A DNA stretch of 64,000 bases, from contig CAZEQJ010000010.1 in NCBI GenBank assembly GCA_964514385.1, forward strand, positions 55,520 to 119,519, written 5' to 3'. How positions within the stretch are numbered: position 1 is the stretch's first letter; each line of letters opens with the position of its first letter. This stretch comes from CAZEQJ01 sp964514385 (lineage in GTDB: Bacteria; Bacteroidota; Bacteroidia; Cytophagales; Cyclobacteriaceae). Shown here piece by piece: positions 8,449 to 17,193 of this stretch. The position numbers and the translations under genes were made by a program. The notes under the pieces were generated by a model. The model saw nothing but the letters and a program-made list of their open reading frames with translations. It searched no databases and was not told the DNA's origin.

Positions 8449-9975
8449 ATGATTGAAATTGAAAATATAGAACTGGTCTTCCTCCAGCCTGATGACTATG
8501 AAGACCTCAAGAAGGCCATGATTGAGTCCTATTCGCGTATGCCGGAAGCATTCTGGAAAGAAAACCATATTAAAAAACTGATAGAGAATTTTCCCGAAGG
8601 CCAGGTGGCCATTAAAATAAACAATGAGTTTGCCGGTTGTGCGCTATCCATTATTGTTGACTACGAAAAATATGACAACCGCCATACCTATCGCGAAATC
8701 ACCGGTAATTATACATTTAACACCCATACCTCTCAGGGTGATACAATGTATGGGATCGATATATTTATCCGACCGAAGTTTCGGGGCCTCAGGCTCGGCA
8801 GAAGGCTTTACGACTATCGTAAGGAGCTTTGCGAACGGCTAAACCTCAAAGGCATTGTATTTGGTGGCAGGATACCCAATTATCATAAATATTCTGCAGA
8901 GATTACACCGCGCGAATACATTGACAAAGTAAGAGGAAAGGAGATCCATGACCCGGTTCTTGACTTTCAGATGTCAAATGATTTCCATCCCGTTAAAATA
9001 TTGAAAGGATATCTCGAGGGTGACAAAGATTCCAATGAATATGCCGTGCTGCTGGAGTGGGACAATGTTTATTACGAAAAGCCATCCCACAAGGCCGCTG
9101 TAAGGAAAACAATCGTACGGCTAGGCCTGATACAATGGCAAATGCGCCTCTATAAAAACCTTGATGAGGTCATGCAGCAGGCTGAATATTTCATTGATGC
9201 GGTTTCAGGCTACAGGGCCGACTTTGCCCTCTTTCCGGAGTTTTTTAATGCCCCGCTGATGGCGGAGAACAATCACCTATCTGAATCGGACGCTATACGA
9301 GAGCTCGCCCGACATACAGCAAGTATTGTCTCACGGTTTTCCGAGCTGGCGATTTCGTATAATATCAACATCATCACCGGCAGCATGCCGGAAGTGGTCG
9401 ATGGGCAGTTATACAATGTAGGATACCTGTGCAAGCGTGATGGCGGGCTGGAACGCTTTGAGAAGCTGCATGTCACACCGGATGAGGCCAAAGTGTGGGG
9501 TCTTCAGGGTGGGAGCTCGCTGAAAACATTTGATACTGACTGCGGCAAAATCGGTATTCTCATTTGTTATGACGTGGAATTCCCCGAATTGTCCAGGCTA
9601 TTGGCAGAGGATGGGATGGATATATTATTTGTGCCTTTTCTGACAGACACCCAAAACGGATACTCAAGGGTAAGAAACTGCGCCCAGGCACGGGCGATAG
9701 AAAACGAATGCTTTGTTGCCATCGCAGGTAGTGTGGGCAACCTGCCTAAAGTGCATAACATGGATATTCAGTATGCGCAGTCAATGGTATTTACTCCCTG
9801 TGATTTTGCCTTCCCTACCAATGGCATAAAAGCTGAGGCTACACCCAATACGGAAATGATCCTGCTGGCAGACATCGACATCGACATGCTCCGCGAGCTT
9901 AACCAGTTCGGTAGTGTACGTAACCTGAAAGACAGGAGGAAGGATATTTTTACGTTGTCAAGGACCACATCATAA
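8449..9975 (+). CDS. GNAT acetyltransferase-nitrilase fusion (carbon-nitrogen hydrolase)
   Basis: A 508-residue two-domain protein. Residues about 1-220 form a GNAT N-acetyltransferase fold, with RPKFRGLRLGRRLYDYRKEL as the acetyl-CoA-binding helix region. Residues about 230-508 form a nitrilase-superfamily amidohydrolase with the full Glu-Lys-Cys set: E264 in LFPEFF, K339 in FEKLH and C373 in LICYDVEFPEL. The architecture is known in bacteria but its substrate is not. A pairing of acyl transfer and amide hydrolysis on the same metabolite is plausible. The ATG at 8449 is preferred over a TTG at 8404 because it begins the conserved domain directly. Confidence 0.88.
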   Translation: MIEIENIELVFLQPDDYEDLKKAMIESYSRMPEAFWKENHIKKLIENFPEGQVAIKINNEFAGCALSIIVDYEKYDNRHTYREITGNYTFNTHTSQGDTMYGIDIFIRPKFRGLRLGRRLYDYRKELCERLNLKGIVFGGRIPNYHKYSAEITPREYIDKVRGKEIHDPVLDFQMSNDFHPVKILKGYLEGDKDSNEYAVLLEWDNVYYEKPSHKAAVRKTIVRLGLIQWQMRLYKNLDEVMQQAEYFIDAVSGYRADFALFPEFFNAPLMAENNHLSESDAIRELARHTASIVSRFSELAISYNINIITGSMPEVVDGQLYNVGYLCKRDGGLERFEKLHVTPDEAKVWGLQGGSSLKTFDTDCGKIGILICYDVEFPELSRLLAEDGMDILFVPFLTDTQNGYSRVRNCAQARAIENECFVAIAGSVGNLPKVHNMDIQYAQSMVFTPCDFAFPTNGIKAEATPNTEMILLADIDIDMLRELNQFGSVRNLKDRRKDIFTLSRTTS

Positions 9976-10102
9976 CATCATTTTTGAACTGAATAAATGG
10001 ATCATGTCATGATGAGTGGGAACGGTTAATCCACCGCTGGTATAAAATCATATTAAAATGCCGGTATATTTAGGTAGTTTGATAAATAAACTGATTAATG
10101 AC

Positions 10103-13100
10103 ATGAAAAACTACCTTATACTGCTTCTCGGAATGCTGGTGGCAACCGGGATCTTCGCCCAGGGTACTCAGCTATTGCGGCAACCTACAATATCATCAAA
10201 AGAGATCGTGTTCGTATATGCCAACGACCTTTGGAAAGCCCCCAGGAGTGGCGGCGACGCCATTCGTCTGACCAGCGACGAAGGATATGAGTCCATGCCA
10301 CATTTTTCACCTGACGAAAAGTGGATTGCCTTTTCAGCGCAATATGATGGCAATACGGATGTCTTTGTGATTCCGGCCAATGGAGGCACACCAATACGGC
10401 TAACCTACCACCCCGGTGGTGATATGGTGCAGGGCTGGACACCGGATGGCGAGGTGATCTTCCGCTCTTCCCGTGAAGGACACCCTACAATTCTCAACAA
10501 CTGGTATGCTGTTGGTATGGACGGTGGCCTGCCACAGCAGATTGGTGTCCCCAGGATGGCAAGTGGTGAGATTTCTCCCGATGGCAAATATGCGGCCTAT
10601 GAACCCATCACATACTGGGATCCGGAATGGCGAAACTACCGCGGCGGACAGGCACAACCCATCTGGATTGTGGATATGAAAACCAGTGAACTGATGCGCA
10701 CGCCACAATCTGATAATGAGCGCCACCTCGACCCGGTATGGTATGGAGGCAAAATATACTACCTGTCCGAAAGGGATTACCTGGCCAACATCTGGTCTTT
10801 TGACCCCGCAACTAAAACTGAAAAACAGGAAACGTTTTTCAAAACATTTGATATCAAATCACTCGATGCCTGCGGGAATGCTATCGTCTTTGAAATGGGA
10901 GGTTATCTTCACCTGCTGGACCCATCAACGGGCAGCACATCGCAGCTGGAGATAAACGTCGCCGGAGATATGAATTTCTCGCGCCCCAGATGGGAGGATG
11001 TTACCGCCAGGACGTTATCTGACCCTAACATTTCACCTAATGGTAAAAGAGCTATTTTCGAATACAGAGGCGAGATATTTACCTTCCCGAAAGAGGAGGG
11101 AAGCTGGAGAAACCTTACCAATAGCAGCGGTGTAGCCGACCGGTATCCCATCTGGTCGCCAAAGGGGGACAAAGTCGCATGGTTCAGTGACGCTTCGGGA
11201 GAATACCAGCTCGTAGTGGCAGATCAGTATGGAGAAAATCAAAGGTCTTTTCCCCTTGAAAATCCAACCTTTTATTTTAAACCCGACTGGTCACCTGATG
11301 GAAGCCACATCGCTTATACCGATACTGATTACAATATCTGGATAATCAACCTGGAGACCGGACGTGTAAAAAAAGCAGATACCGATCGTTATGCTCACCC
11401 CAACAGGACAATGAACCCTGTCTGGTCACCTGACGGCCAATGGATCGCCTATGCTAAACAGCTTGAAAGCCATTTTAAGGCTATTTTTGCCTATAATGTA
11501 AACAGTGGAAAGCGCATTCAGCTTACAGATGGTCTTGCTGATGCCATCACACCGGTATGGGACCAGTCCGGAAAATATCTCTATTTTCTGGCCAGTACAA
11601 ATTATGGCCTTGCTACCGGCTGGCTTGACATGAGCTCGTATGACCCATCCACCACCCGGAGTCTCTATTGCCTGATACTGGATGATGAAACCCTCTCACC
11701 GACACTTGTTAAAAGCGATGAGGAAGAGGTAGAGGCCGAAGATGAGGAAGAAGAGAAAAAAACGAATGGCAGCGGCGACGAAGCTGTTACAGTGACGATC
11801 GATGAGGAAGGACTGTCGCGGCGTATCATTGCGCTCGATATTCCCAACAGCAACTATGCTGGCCTTGTGGGAGGACCGGAAAATACCGTTTTCATAGCGG
11901 AGTCGGTATCCGGCCAATCCGGACTTACAGTTCATAAATATGACCTCAAAAAAATGGAGGTGGAAGAATATGCCAGTGGCATCAATCAGATGGTGACCAG
12001 CAGCAATGGCAAGTTTGGACTTTATAATAAAGGAAACAGCTGGGGAATCGTGTCCACCTCATCAAAACCCGGCAATGACGACAATATCAGCACTTCTGCC
12101 AGCATTTACATCGATCCGCAGGCCGAATACGAGCAAATATTCCGGGAAGGGTGGCGCTATATGCGTGATTTCCTGTATGTGAATAATGTACATGGTGCAC
12201 CATGGGATCAGGTTTATGCGTGGTATGCACCATGGATCGAGCATGTGAGGCATCGTACGGACCTCAACTATGTGGTGGATATCATGAGCGGTGAGGTGGC
12301 TATAGGTCATAGTTATGTTTCCGGTGGTGATATGCCAGACCTTGACTATGTGCCTGTTGGACTGCTGGGCTGTGATTTTAAAATAGATAAAGGCTATTAT
12401 CAGATTGAGAAAATTTATACCGGGGAGAACTGGAATCCGGGCACCGAAGCTCCCCTTGCCACCCCCGGACTTGGAGTATCTGAAGGTGACTATATTACCG
12501 CTGTGAATGGACGTGCCCTAACAGGCAGCGACAATATTTACCAGTTTCTGGAGCATACCGCCGGTAGAGTTATCCGTCTTACGGTAAACACAAAACCGTC
12601 AGCCGGAGGCCGTGAGGTACTGGTGAAGCCGGTAAGGAGTGAAGGTGAGCTGCGAACGGTAGACTGGGTAGAATCCAACCGGCGTCGGGTGGATGAGCTG
12701 TCAGGAGGCAAGCTGGCCTACGTGTACATTCCCAACACAGGCGGAGGCGGATTTACGAGCTTCAACCGGTATTATTTTGCCCAGCAGGATAAAAAGGGAG
12801 TGATACTGGATGAAAGAAACAATGGAGGTGGGTCAGCAGCCGACTACATGATTGATGTGATGTCACGCGAAGTTATGGGATATTTCAATAGCAAAGCCAA
12901 TGACAACCGTCCATGGACCACACCCATGGCAGGTATCTGGGGTCCCAAGGTGATGCTGATCAATGAACGTTCCGGTTCAGGTGGCGACCTGCTCCCTTAT
13001 ATGTTTAAGTTTAAGGACCTTGGCCATTTGGTAGGTACAAAGACATGGGGTGGCCTTGTGGGTACCTGGGATACACCACGATTTATTGATGGTGGCAGGA

Positions 13101-13339
13101 TGGTAGCACCACGGGGTGGCTTTTATGATGTAGATGGAGAATGGGCTGTCGAGGCAGAAGGTGTAGCACCCGACATAGAGGTGATTCAGTCCCCCAAAGC
13201 ACTGGCTGCGGGCGACGATCCGCAATTGAAGCGGGCAGTGGAAGAGGCCATGCAGATGCTGAAGACACAGGAGTTTATCATGAAGCCGGAACCGGCACCA
13301 CCGGTAAGGTGGAAGCGTCCGCAGGGATGGAATAAATAA
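10103..13339 (+). CDS. Tricorn-like S41 peptidase, secreted
   Basis: A 1078-residue protein starting at the ATG at 10103, which gives a clean signal peptide ending at IFA|Q. The GTG/ATG at 10058 would bury it behind a polar stretch. Residues about 22-620 are WD40/TolB-like beta-propeller repeats (recurring WSPDG and FSPDE motifs), interrupted by an acidic linker (about 535-555). A tricorn C1-like region, a PDZ domain (about 745-835) and the S41 catalytic core (about 870-1050) follow. NERSGSGGD holds the probable nucleophile S959, aligned with the tricorn serine. It probably degrades peptides in the periplasm or outside the cell. It is a single gene closed by a strong terminator at 13345. Confidence 0.92.
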   Translation: MKNYLILLLGMLVATGIFAQGTQLLRQPTISSKEIVFVYANDLWKAPRSGGDAIRLTSDEGYESMPHFSPDEKWIAFSAQYDGNTDVFVIPANGGTPIRLTYHPGGDMVQGWTPDGEVIFRSSREGHPTILNNWYAVGMDGGLPQQIGVPRMASGEISPDGKYAAYEPITYWDPEWRNYRGGQAQPIWIVDMKTSELMRTPQSDNERHLDPVWYGGKIYYLSERDYLANIWSFDPATKTEKQETFFKTFDIKSLDACGNAIVFEMGGYLHLLDPSTGSTSQLEINVAGDMNFSRPRWEDVTARTLSDPNISPNGKRAIFEYRGEIFTFPKEEGSWRNLTNSSGVADRYPIWSPKGDKVAWFSDASGEYQLVVADQYGENQRSFPLENPTFYFKPDWSPDGSHIAYTDTDYNIWIINLETGRVKKADTDRYAHPNRTMNPVWSPDGQWIAYAKQLESHFKAIFAYNVNSGKRIQLTDGLADAITPVWDQSGKYLYFLASTNYGLATGWLDMSSYDPSTTRSLYCLILDDETLSPTLVKSDEEEVEAEDEEEEKKTNGSGDEAVTVTIDEEGLSRRIIALDIPNSNYAGLVGGPENTVFIAESVSGQSGLTVHKYDLKKMEVEEYASGINQMVTSSNGKFGLYNKGNSWGIVSTSSKPGNDDNISTSASIYIDPQAEYEQIFREGWRYMRDFLYVNNVHGAPWDQVYAWYAPWIEHVRHRTDLNYVVDIMSGEVAIGHSYVSGGDMPDLDYVPVGLLGCDFKIDKGYYQIEKIYTGENWNPGTEAPLATPGLGVSEGDYITAVNGRALTGSDNIYQFLEHTAGRVIRLTVNTKPSAGGREVLVKPVRSEGELRTVDWVESNRRRVDELSGGKLAYVYIPNTGGGGFTSFNRYYFAQQDKKGVILDERNNGGGSAADYMIDVMSREVMGYFNSKANDNRPWTTPMAGIWGPKVMLINERSGSGGDLLPYMFKFKDLGHLVGTKTWGGLVGTWDTPRFIDGGRMVAPRGGFYDVDGEWAVEAEGVAPDIEVIQSPKALAAGDDPQLKRAVEEAMQMLKTQEFIMKPEPAPPVRWKRPQGWNK

Positions 13340-13344
13340 CAGAT

Positions 13345-13373
13345 AAGGCCGGCCGGATGAAGCCGGCCTTTTT
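13345..13373 (+). terminator. Rho-independent terminator after the tricorn-like protease
   Basis: A perfect 9-bp stem (AAGGCCGGC / GCCGGCCTT) with an 8-nt loop, followed by a T-rich tail. It lies 5 bp after the stop codon of the protease gene. Confidence 0.92.
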
Positions 13374-13609
13374 GTTTGATCCGGGGGGCGAGCTATAGCC
13401 AGATGTTTTTCGCTGGTGTATTATATCCATACGTTGGAAGGATTGGATAATAAAGCTATATTTAAAGGGTGGATAATTTTTAACAAATTGAAAAAAGTCA
13501 GATCATACCGAAGATGCATAGATTTCAGTGCTCTGACCATTTTTTGTATTTTAAATCAAACTGTGTGAATATCCGCCAACAATGGTTTTAAACCAATCCA
13601 TTACAGGTA

Positions 13610-14293
13610 ATGACTGCAACTGACCAAAGAAAACAACAAATCAATACCGCAAGAATAACAGGAGTCTGGTATTTGGCCCTGGCAATCTCCGGGGTTTTGG
13701 GGTTTTTGATTTTTCACCCTCAGGTGTTCATTTCCGGTGACGCGGAAAAGACACTGGTCAATTTAATGCAAGCTGAATCGACTGCCAGAATCAGGTTATT
13801 ATTCGAATTTGCTATTGTGGTTTCCCAGGCGTTTGCTGCTGTATGGTTTTATAAATTATTTAAGGGCATTCATGAATCGGCAGCCTGGGCATTAGGTATT
13901 TGGGGTATGATGAATTCAATGGCCATTATGGTTAGCGCAATGGCGATGGCATCTGCCATTAGTATCGCAGGTGCCGCCGTACAGCCGGTAGGAGAAGTGG
14001 TGGCACACATTAGTATTCTACAAAATTTAAGTTCAAATGCCTGGGGTGTGGGCGGACTATTCTTTGGGTTATGGCTGCTTCCGATGGGTTACATTGTGAC
14101 CAAATCCAGACGAATGCCGGTCTGGCTGGGCAGAGTAATAATACTTGGTGGATTCGGGTACCTTATCAGTACATTTTTTGAATATGCAGGTATTGATTTT
14201 TATTTAAACAGATTTTTGACTATTCCAGCTACAATAGGAGAGTTTTGGATGATTGGCTATTTATTGATTTTTGGAATACGACCGGAAAACTAG
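13610..14293 (+). CDS. DUF4386 integral membrane protein
   Basis: A 227-residue protein with six hydrophobic spans. It has the DUF4386 pattern: ARITGVWYLALAISGVLGF at the start, FEFAIVVSQAFAAVWFYKLF in the middle, LSSNAWGVGGLFFGLWLLPMG and a C-terminal IGEFWMIGYLLIFG. The family is widespread in Bacteroidota and Bacillota and has no settled role. It precedes another small membrane gene by 92 bp, with a 14-bp palindrome between them. Confidence 0.85.
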   Translation: MTATDQRKQQINTARITGVWYLALAISGVLGFLIFHPQVFISGDAEKTLVNLMQAESTARIRLLFEFAIVVSQAFAAVWFYKLFKGIHESAAWALGIWGMMNSMAIMVSAMAMASAISIAGAAVQPVGEVVAHISILQNLSSNAWGVGGLFFGLWLLPMGYIVTKSRRMPVWLGRVIILGGFGYLISTFFEYAGIDFYLNRFLTIPATIGEFWMIGYLLIFGIRPEN

Positions 14294-14312
14294 TAGGGTG
14301 AAATTATATAGG

Positions 14313-14326
14313 TTCAGCTAGCTGAA
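14313..14326. repeat. 14-bp perfect palindrome TTCAGCTAGCTGAA
   Basis: A gapless perfect palindrome between the DUF4386 gene and the next membrane gene. It has no hairpin loop, so a dimeric DNA-binding protein site is more likely than a terminator, although an A-run follows it. Confidence 0.35.
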
Positions 14327-14385
14327 AAAAATATACATGAAGAGGAAATTATCAATACGTACAGTAGATATAAAATGATTTTTTT

Positions 14386-14763
14386 ATGGAAACCATATCG
14401 GCTATAGTTTTTACTGTTTTTTCAGGAATTGTAATTATTTTTCAGGGATGTTTAGCAGCCGGTGCACCCTGGGGTAAGGCGTCTATGGGGGGTAAATATC
14501 CTGGAAAATATCCTCCGAAAATGAGAATGGTTGCTGTTATCAATATGATCCTATTAAGTTTTCTTGTAAGTATTGTATTATCTGAAGCCGGCCTGTTATT
14601 TCATCAGCTGAAATCAATTTCAGGTATTGGTATCTGGCTGGTGGCTGTATTTTTTTTCATTGGGACGATAATGAACATCATAACACCAAGTAAAATTGAA
14701 CGGATATGGGCACCTGTAGCATTCATTCAGATGATTACAAGTATAGTTGTTGCCATAGGCTGA
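14386..14763 (+). CDS. Small membrane protein of unknown function
   Basis: A 125-residue protein with four hydrophobic spans (about 5-27, 48-68, 77-97 and 105-124) and a basic, glycine-rich cytosolic loop with GAPWGKASMGGKYPGKYPP. I recognise no catalytic motif. It runs in the same direction as the DUF4386 gene and converges on the beta-barrel gene, whose stop lies 6 bp away. Confidence 0.7.
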   Translation: METISAIVFTVFSGIVIIFQGCLAAGAPWGKASMGGKYPGKYPPKMRMVAVINMILLSFLVSIVLSEAGLLFHQLKSISGIGIWLVAVFFFIGTIMNIITPSKIERIWAPVAFIQMITSIVVAIG

Positions 14764-14769
14764 GCCATT

Positions 14770-16137
14770 TCAATCATTTCCTACAAAATTGGCCCTTCCA
14801 AAAAATCGTTGATTCACAAAGTTATTGAGGTTGGAACCAAACCGGTAGTTGAACCCAAATCTGGAATCAATGGTATAGGCGGAAGGCAGGGTTACCCGAC
14901 CGCTCAAAATGTCCTGTTCAGTAAAATCACCTGATGCCAGGTAAATCTGGTCCTCTACATAATTGCCTTCGAGCCTCACATAAAAGGAAAACCTTCCGGT
15001 CACACGTACTTCGGCACTGATGTTCAGGCCGGTAGTCCAGAAACTAATATCATCAAGATAATTTCTGAAGCGATATCCGACCTGCAGGTTACCCCACCGC
15101 TGATTTAGCCCAAGGCTGGCCCGCAGGCTATGGAGAACTCTCATTTCTTCCATGGCACCATATATCGTTTCTTCCACATATGTGTTGTTTCGCAATTCAA
15201 CCCCGTAGTTCACTCTGAGAAACCTCGTGTTCTGCTCCGATTCCGAAAAAAAATTGTACTCTATAGCGGGCCTGAAGCTAAGCTGAAACTGATAGTTTAG
15301 CCGTGTATTCTGGCGACCTCCAATATCATATCCATACGACCAGTGTGGGGTAATGGTCTTGACCAGCTGGTGACTGAAGCCATATTCCGACACATCAAAA
15401 TTATTCTCAATTTCATCTACAATAGGGTCGCCATTAGCATCAAGCACAGGGTCTCCATTGATATCTACTCTGGGTTCCCTTCTGATAGTGGTTCTGAGCC
15501 TTTCATTGAGGCTCGCGGATATCGATATTTTCCAGTCATCCGTAATGCGGTTGATATTGATGTCTCCTCCAAAATTGATTTGCCTGCTTAATTCTTCTAG
15601 TTCAAGTCTCGCATCACTACCTACATTGAAAACCCAGTAATTCCAGGGGTCAACCGTTTCCTGTACGGGGTCATCCAGCTCGCTCAGGTCCGTTTTCATA
15701 TTGATGTCGACTACTTCTCCTGCCCGGGTTTTCGCCACAAATGGCGCTAATCCTAATTTGATATACAGGGTTACTTTTTCACGCACTTCAAAATCGGTAT
15801 CAGTCTGGTGGGTATTGACATATAGGGTGTCGCGTCGCCCGGCATGAAGGTTTTGCTGGCCAATGAAAATCAACTGATACTGACGCCCACCACCACCGGA
15901 TCTGTTATTGTTAATAAGCAGAAACACATCAGCCGTCACATTATCCAGATAGAAATCAACAGCAGTGATCTCCGTTCGGATGTAATCCATATCACAACCC
16001 CCATCCCATCCTTCACAGCCATCGATAAAAACACGGAGTTTGTTGGGTGTATTGTTCGATTTGATCAATGTCTGACCAGTTGCACCCGGGATCAGGTGAA
16101 AGAACACAAGGACCATCAAAAGCAGGAGGTTTCTCAT
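14770..16137 (-). CDS. Outer-membrane beta-barrel protein of unknown function
   Basis: A 455-residue protein with a signal peptide (residues 1-21, ending ATGQ). The N-terminal half holds a short cysteine-bearing motif (GCEGWDGGCDMDYIRTE, about residues 39-55), a region that recalls secreted nucleation or carbohydrate domains but which I cannot assign. From about residue 180 onward, alternating polar and hydrophobic strands with frequent aromatics (YGVELRNNTYV, VGYRFRNYL, FGFNYRFGSNL) indicate an outer-membrane barrel. A calcium-like run DINGDPVLDANGDPIVDE sits in a loop near residue 230. It is a single gene, divergent from the DUF4199 gene. Confidence 0.75.
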   Translation of the reverse strand: MRNLLLLMVLVFFHLIPGATGQTLIKSNNTPNKLRVFIDGCEGWDGGCDMDYIRTEITAVDFYLDNVTADVFLLINNNRSGGGGRQYQLIFIGQQNLHAGRRDTLYVNTHQTDTDFEVREKVTLYIKLGLAPFVAKTRAGEVVDINMKTDLSELDDPVQETVDPWNYWVFNVGSDARLELEELSRQINFGGDININRITDDWKISISASLNERLRTTIRREPRVDINGDPVLDANGDPIVDEIENNFDVSEYGFSHQLVKTITPHWSYGYDIGGRQNTRLNYQFQLSFRPAIEYNFFSESEQNTRFLRVNYGVELRNNTYVEETIYGAMEEMRVLHSLRASLGLNQRWGNLQVGYRFRNYLDDISFWTTGLNISAEVRVTGRFSFYVRLEGNYVEDQIYLASGDFTEQDILSGRVTLPSAYTIDSRFGFNYRFGSNLNNFVNQRFFGRANFVGND

Positions 16138-16261
16138 TTAATAGAAAAATATACATTTTAATATATTCCAGAGGATTTGCGATAAAGTAATCCAAAAATC
16201 CCCTGTAAAATACTAGTACCGGTGCAAAAATCGCAAATTATACATCATCGAAGAAATAAAA

Positions 16262-16276
16262 GTGTACTTTTTACAC
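16262..16276. promoter_or_regulatory. Inverted repeat GTGTA-N5-TACAC in a divergent promoter region
   Basis: A perfect 5-5-5 inverted repeat in the 246-bp gap between the divergent beta-barrel gene (start 16137, minus) and the DUF4199 gene (start 16384). The same half-sites and spacing occur before kduI at 57482. It could be an operator for either gene. Confidence 0.4.
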
Positions 16277-16383
16277 GATTAAAATAAGATGCACTTCCAC
16301 TTTGGTTGACTTAACCTTTTGTGTGGATTTTGAGATAACGCTGCAATCGACTATTTTTATGTATATTTTTTACCAGCATTTTT

Positions 16384-16863
16384 ATGAAATCACGTCTTAC
16401 TGAAATCAAATGGGCACTGATATTTGTGGCTGTAACATTATTGTGGATGGTCATGGAAAAGGCATTGGGATGGCATGATGAACATATCGATAAACACGCC
16501 TTCTACACCAATTTTTTCGCAATACCTGCCGTAGTTGTATATTTTTTCGCTCTTTTCGATAAAAGAAAGCGGGATTATCAGGGTAAAATGACCTATGTTG
16601 AAGGTTTGGTTTCCGGCCTTATCATCACCCTCATCGTAGCATTGCTGAGCCCGGTATCACAGTATATTACGTCTACCTATATCACACCTGATTATTTTGA
16701 AAATGTTACCCGGTACGTGATTGAAAATGAAGAGATGAGCCGTGAAGAGGCTGAAAACTATTTCACATTAACTAATTATATACGACAAAGCGTGGTAGGA
16801 GCACTTTTGATGGGTATTCTGACCTCTTTAGTAGTGGCTATCTTTGCCAAAAAGACCCGTTAG
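16384..16863 (+). CDS. DUF4199 membrane protein
   Basis: A 159-residue protein with four membrane spans and a polar loop between the third and fourth. ITLIVALLSPVSQYITSTYITPDYF, followed by a helical EEMSREEAENYF segment, is the conserved DUF4199 layout, a family found almost only in Bacteroidota and without known function. It is a single gene with a divergent promoter region upstream. Confidence 0.82.
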   Translation: MKSRLTEIKWALIFVAVTLLWMVMEKALGWHDEHIDKHAFYTNFFAIPAVVVYFFALFDKRKRDYQGKMTYVEGLVSGLIITLIVALLSPVSQYITSTYITPDYFENVTRYVIENEEMSREEAENYFTLTNYIRQSVVGALLMGILTSLVVAIFAKKTR

Positions 16864-16903
16864 CCGCCAAAAACAGTTTATTGAAATTCACTACTACTAG
16901 TAG

Positions 16904-16935
16904 TTGATTCGCATCGCCATAATTCGCTACCTTTG
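16904..16935 (+). promoter_or_regulatory. Bacteroidota promoter without an assigned gene
   Basis: TTG at 16904-16906 is followed after 21 bp by TACCTTTG at 16928-16935, which matches the TAnnTTTG -7 element. The start of transcription is expected near 16942. The odd-length palindrome ATTTAG-T-CTAAAT at 16949-16961 just downstream is of the kind bound by DtxR/Fur-type metal repressors; that reading is inference. Confidence 0.5.
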
Positions 16936-16941
16936 AATCGT

Positions 16942-17048
16942 TATCTAGATTTAGTCTAAATAAAATTGAGGTATATTACTATTGAATTAGTATTTATTGC
17001 GTTCGTTTCATAAATAAAGCCGCGGTTAGCCGCGGCTTTATTATTTTT
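16942..17048 (+). ncRNA. Candidate small RNA of about 105 nt
   Basis: A transcript from the promoter at 16904 would begin near 16942 and end at the terminator at 17013-17048. It has no ATG ORF. A TTG-started ORF of 15 codons, hydrophobic in content, ends at 17013 and could alternatively be a micro-protein. No known RNA family is recognised, so the call rests on signals only. Confidence 0.35.
17013..17048 (+). terminator. Strong bidirectional terminator, 13-bp stem
   Basis: The arms AATAAAGCCGCGG (17013-17025) and CCGCGGCTTTATT (17030-17042) are perfectly complementary around a TTAG loop, with ATTTTT following on the plus strand. It is 150 bp from the DUF4199 stop, which is far for that gene, and so is better explained by a transcript that begins in the gap. 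Confidence 0.85.
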
Positions 17049-17180
17049 CAACACAGATTACAGTACAGGCGGCACCCACCTAAAGCGTATCCATCAGCCT
17101 CTGAGTATGTAATCTGCTGTTAAATATTGGTTTCTGCGCGTATTTGGAATCAATTTGCCTGTATTTCCGTTACGATTTTT

Positions 17181-17188
17181 TAAATTTG
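17181..17188 (+). promoter_or_regulatory. -7 element TAAATTTG of mnmA
   Basis: An exact TAnnTTTG match that ends 5 bp before the mnmA ATG, with TTTG at 17154-17157 as a possible -33 element at a slightly long 23-bp spacing. Transcription would begin at or next to the start codon, so the message may be leaderless. Confidence 0.4.
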
Positions 17189-17193
17189 CGATT

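Larger units (their letters stand above)
16864..17193. other. 330-bp gap with promoter, palindrome, terminator and a long-range inverted repeat
   Basis: No protein gene of normal size is present. From left to right it holds a palindrome CTACTAGTAG (16894-16903), a good Bacteroidota promoter (16904-16935), an inverted repeat ATTTAG-T-CTAAAT (16949-16961), a possible 15-codon ORF starting with TTG (16966-17013), a 13-bp-stem terminator (17013-17042), a 9-bp inverted repeat with a 45-nt loop (17054-17062 / 17108-17116), and the -7 element of mnmA (17181-17188). Confidence 0.6.

Noticed and set aside
17048..17116. Minus-strand frame ending GGCRLYCNLC before a terminator, resembling a small modified-peptide precursor
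   Set aside because: There are 22 codons after a TAA, with no ATG, GTG or TTG in frame. The palindromic structure of the region explains the sequence as well.
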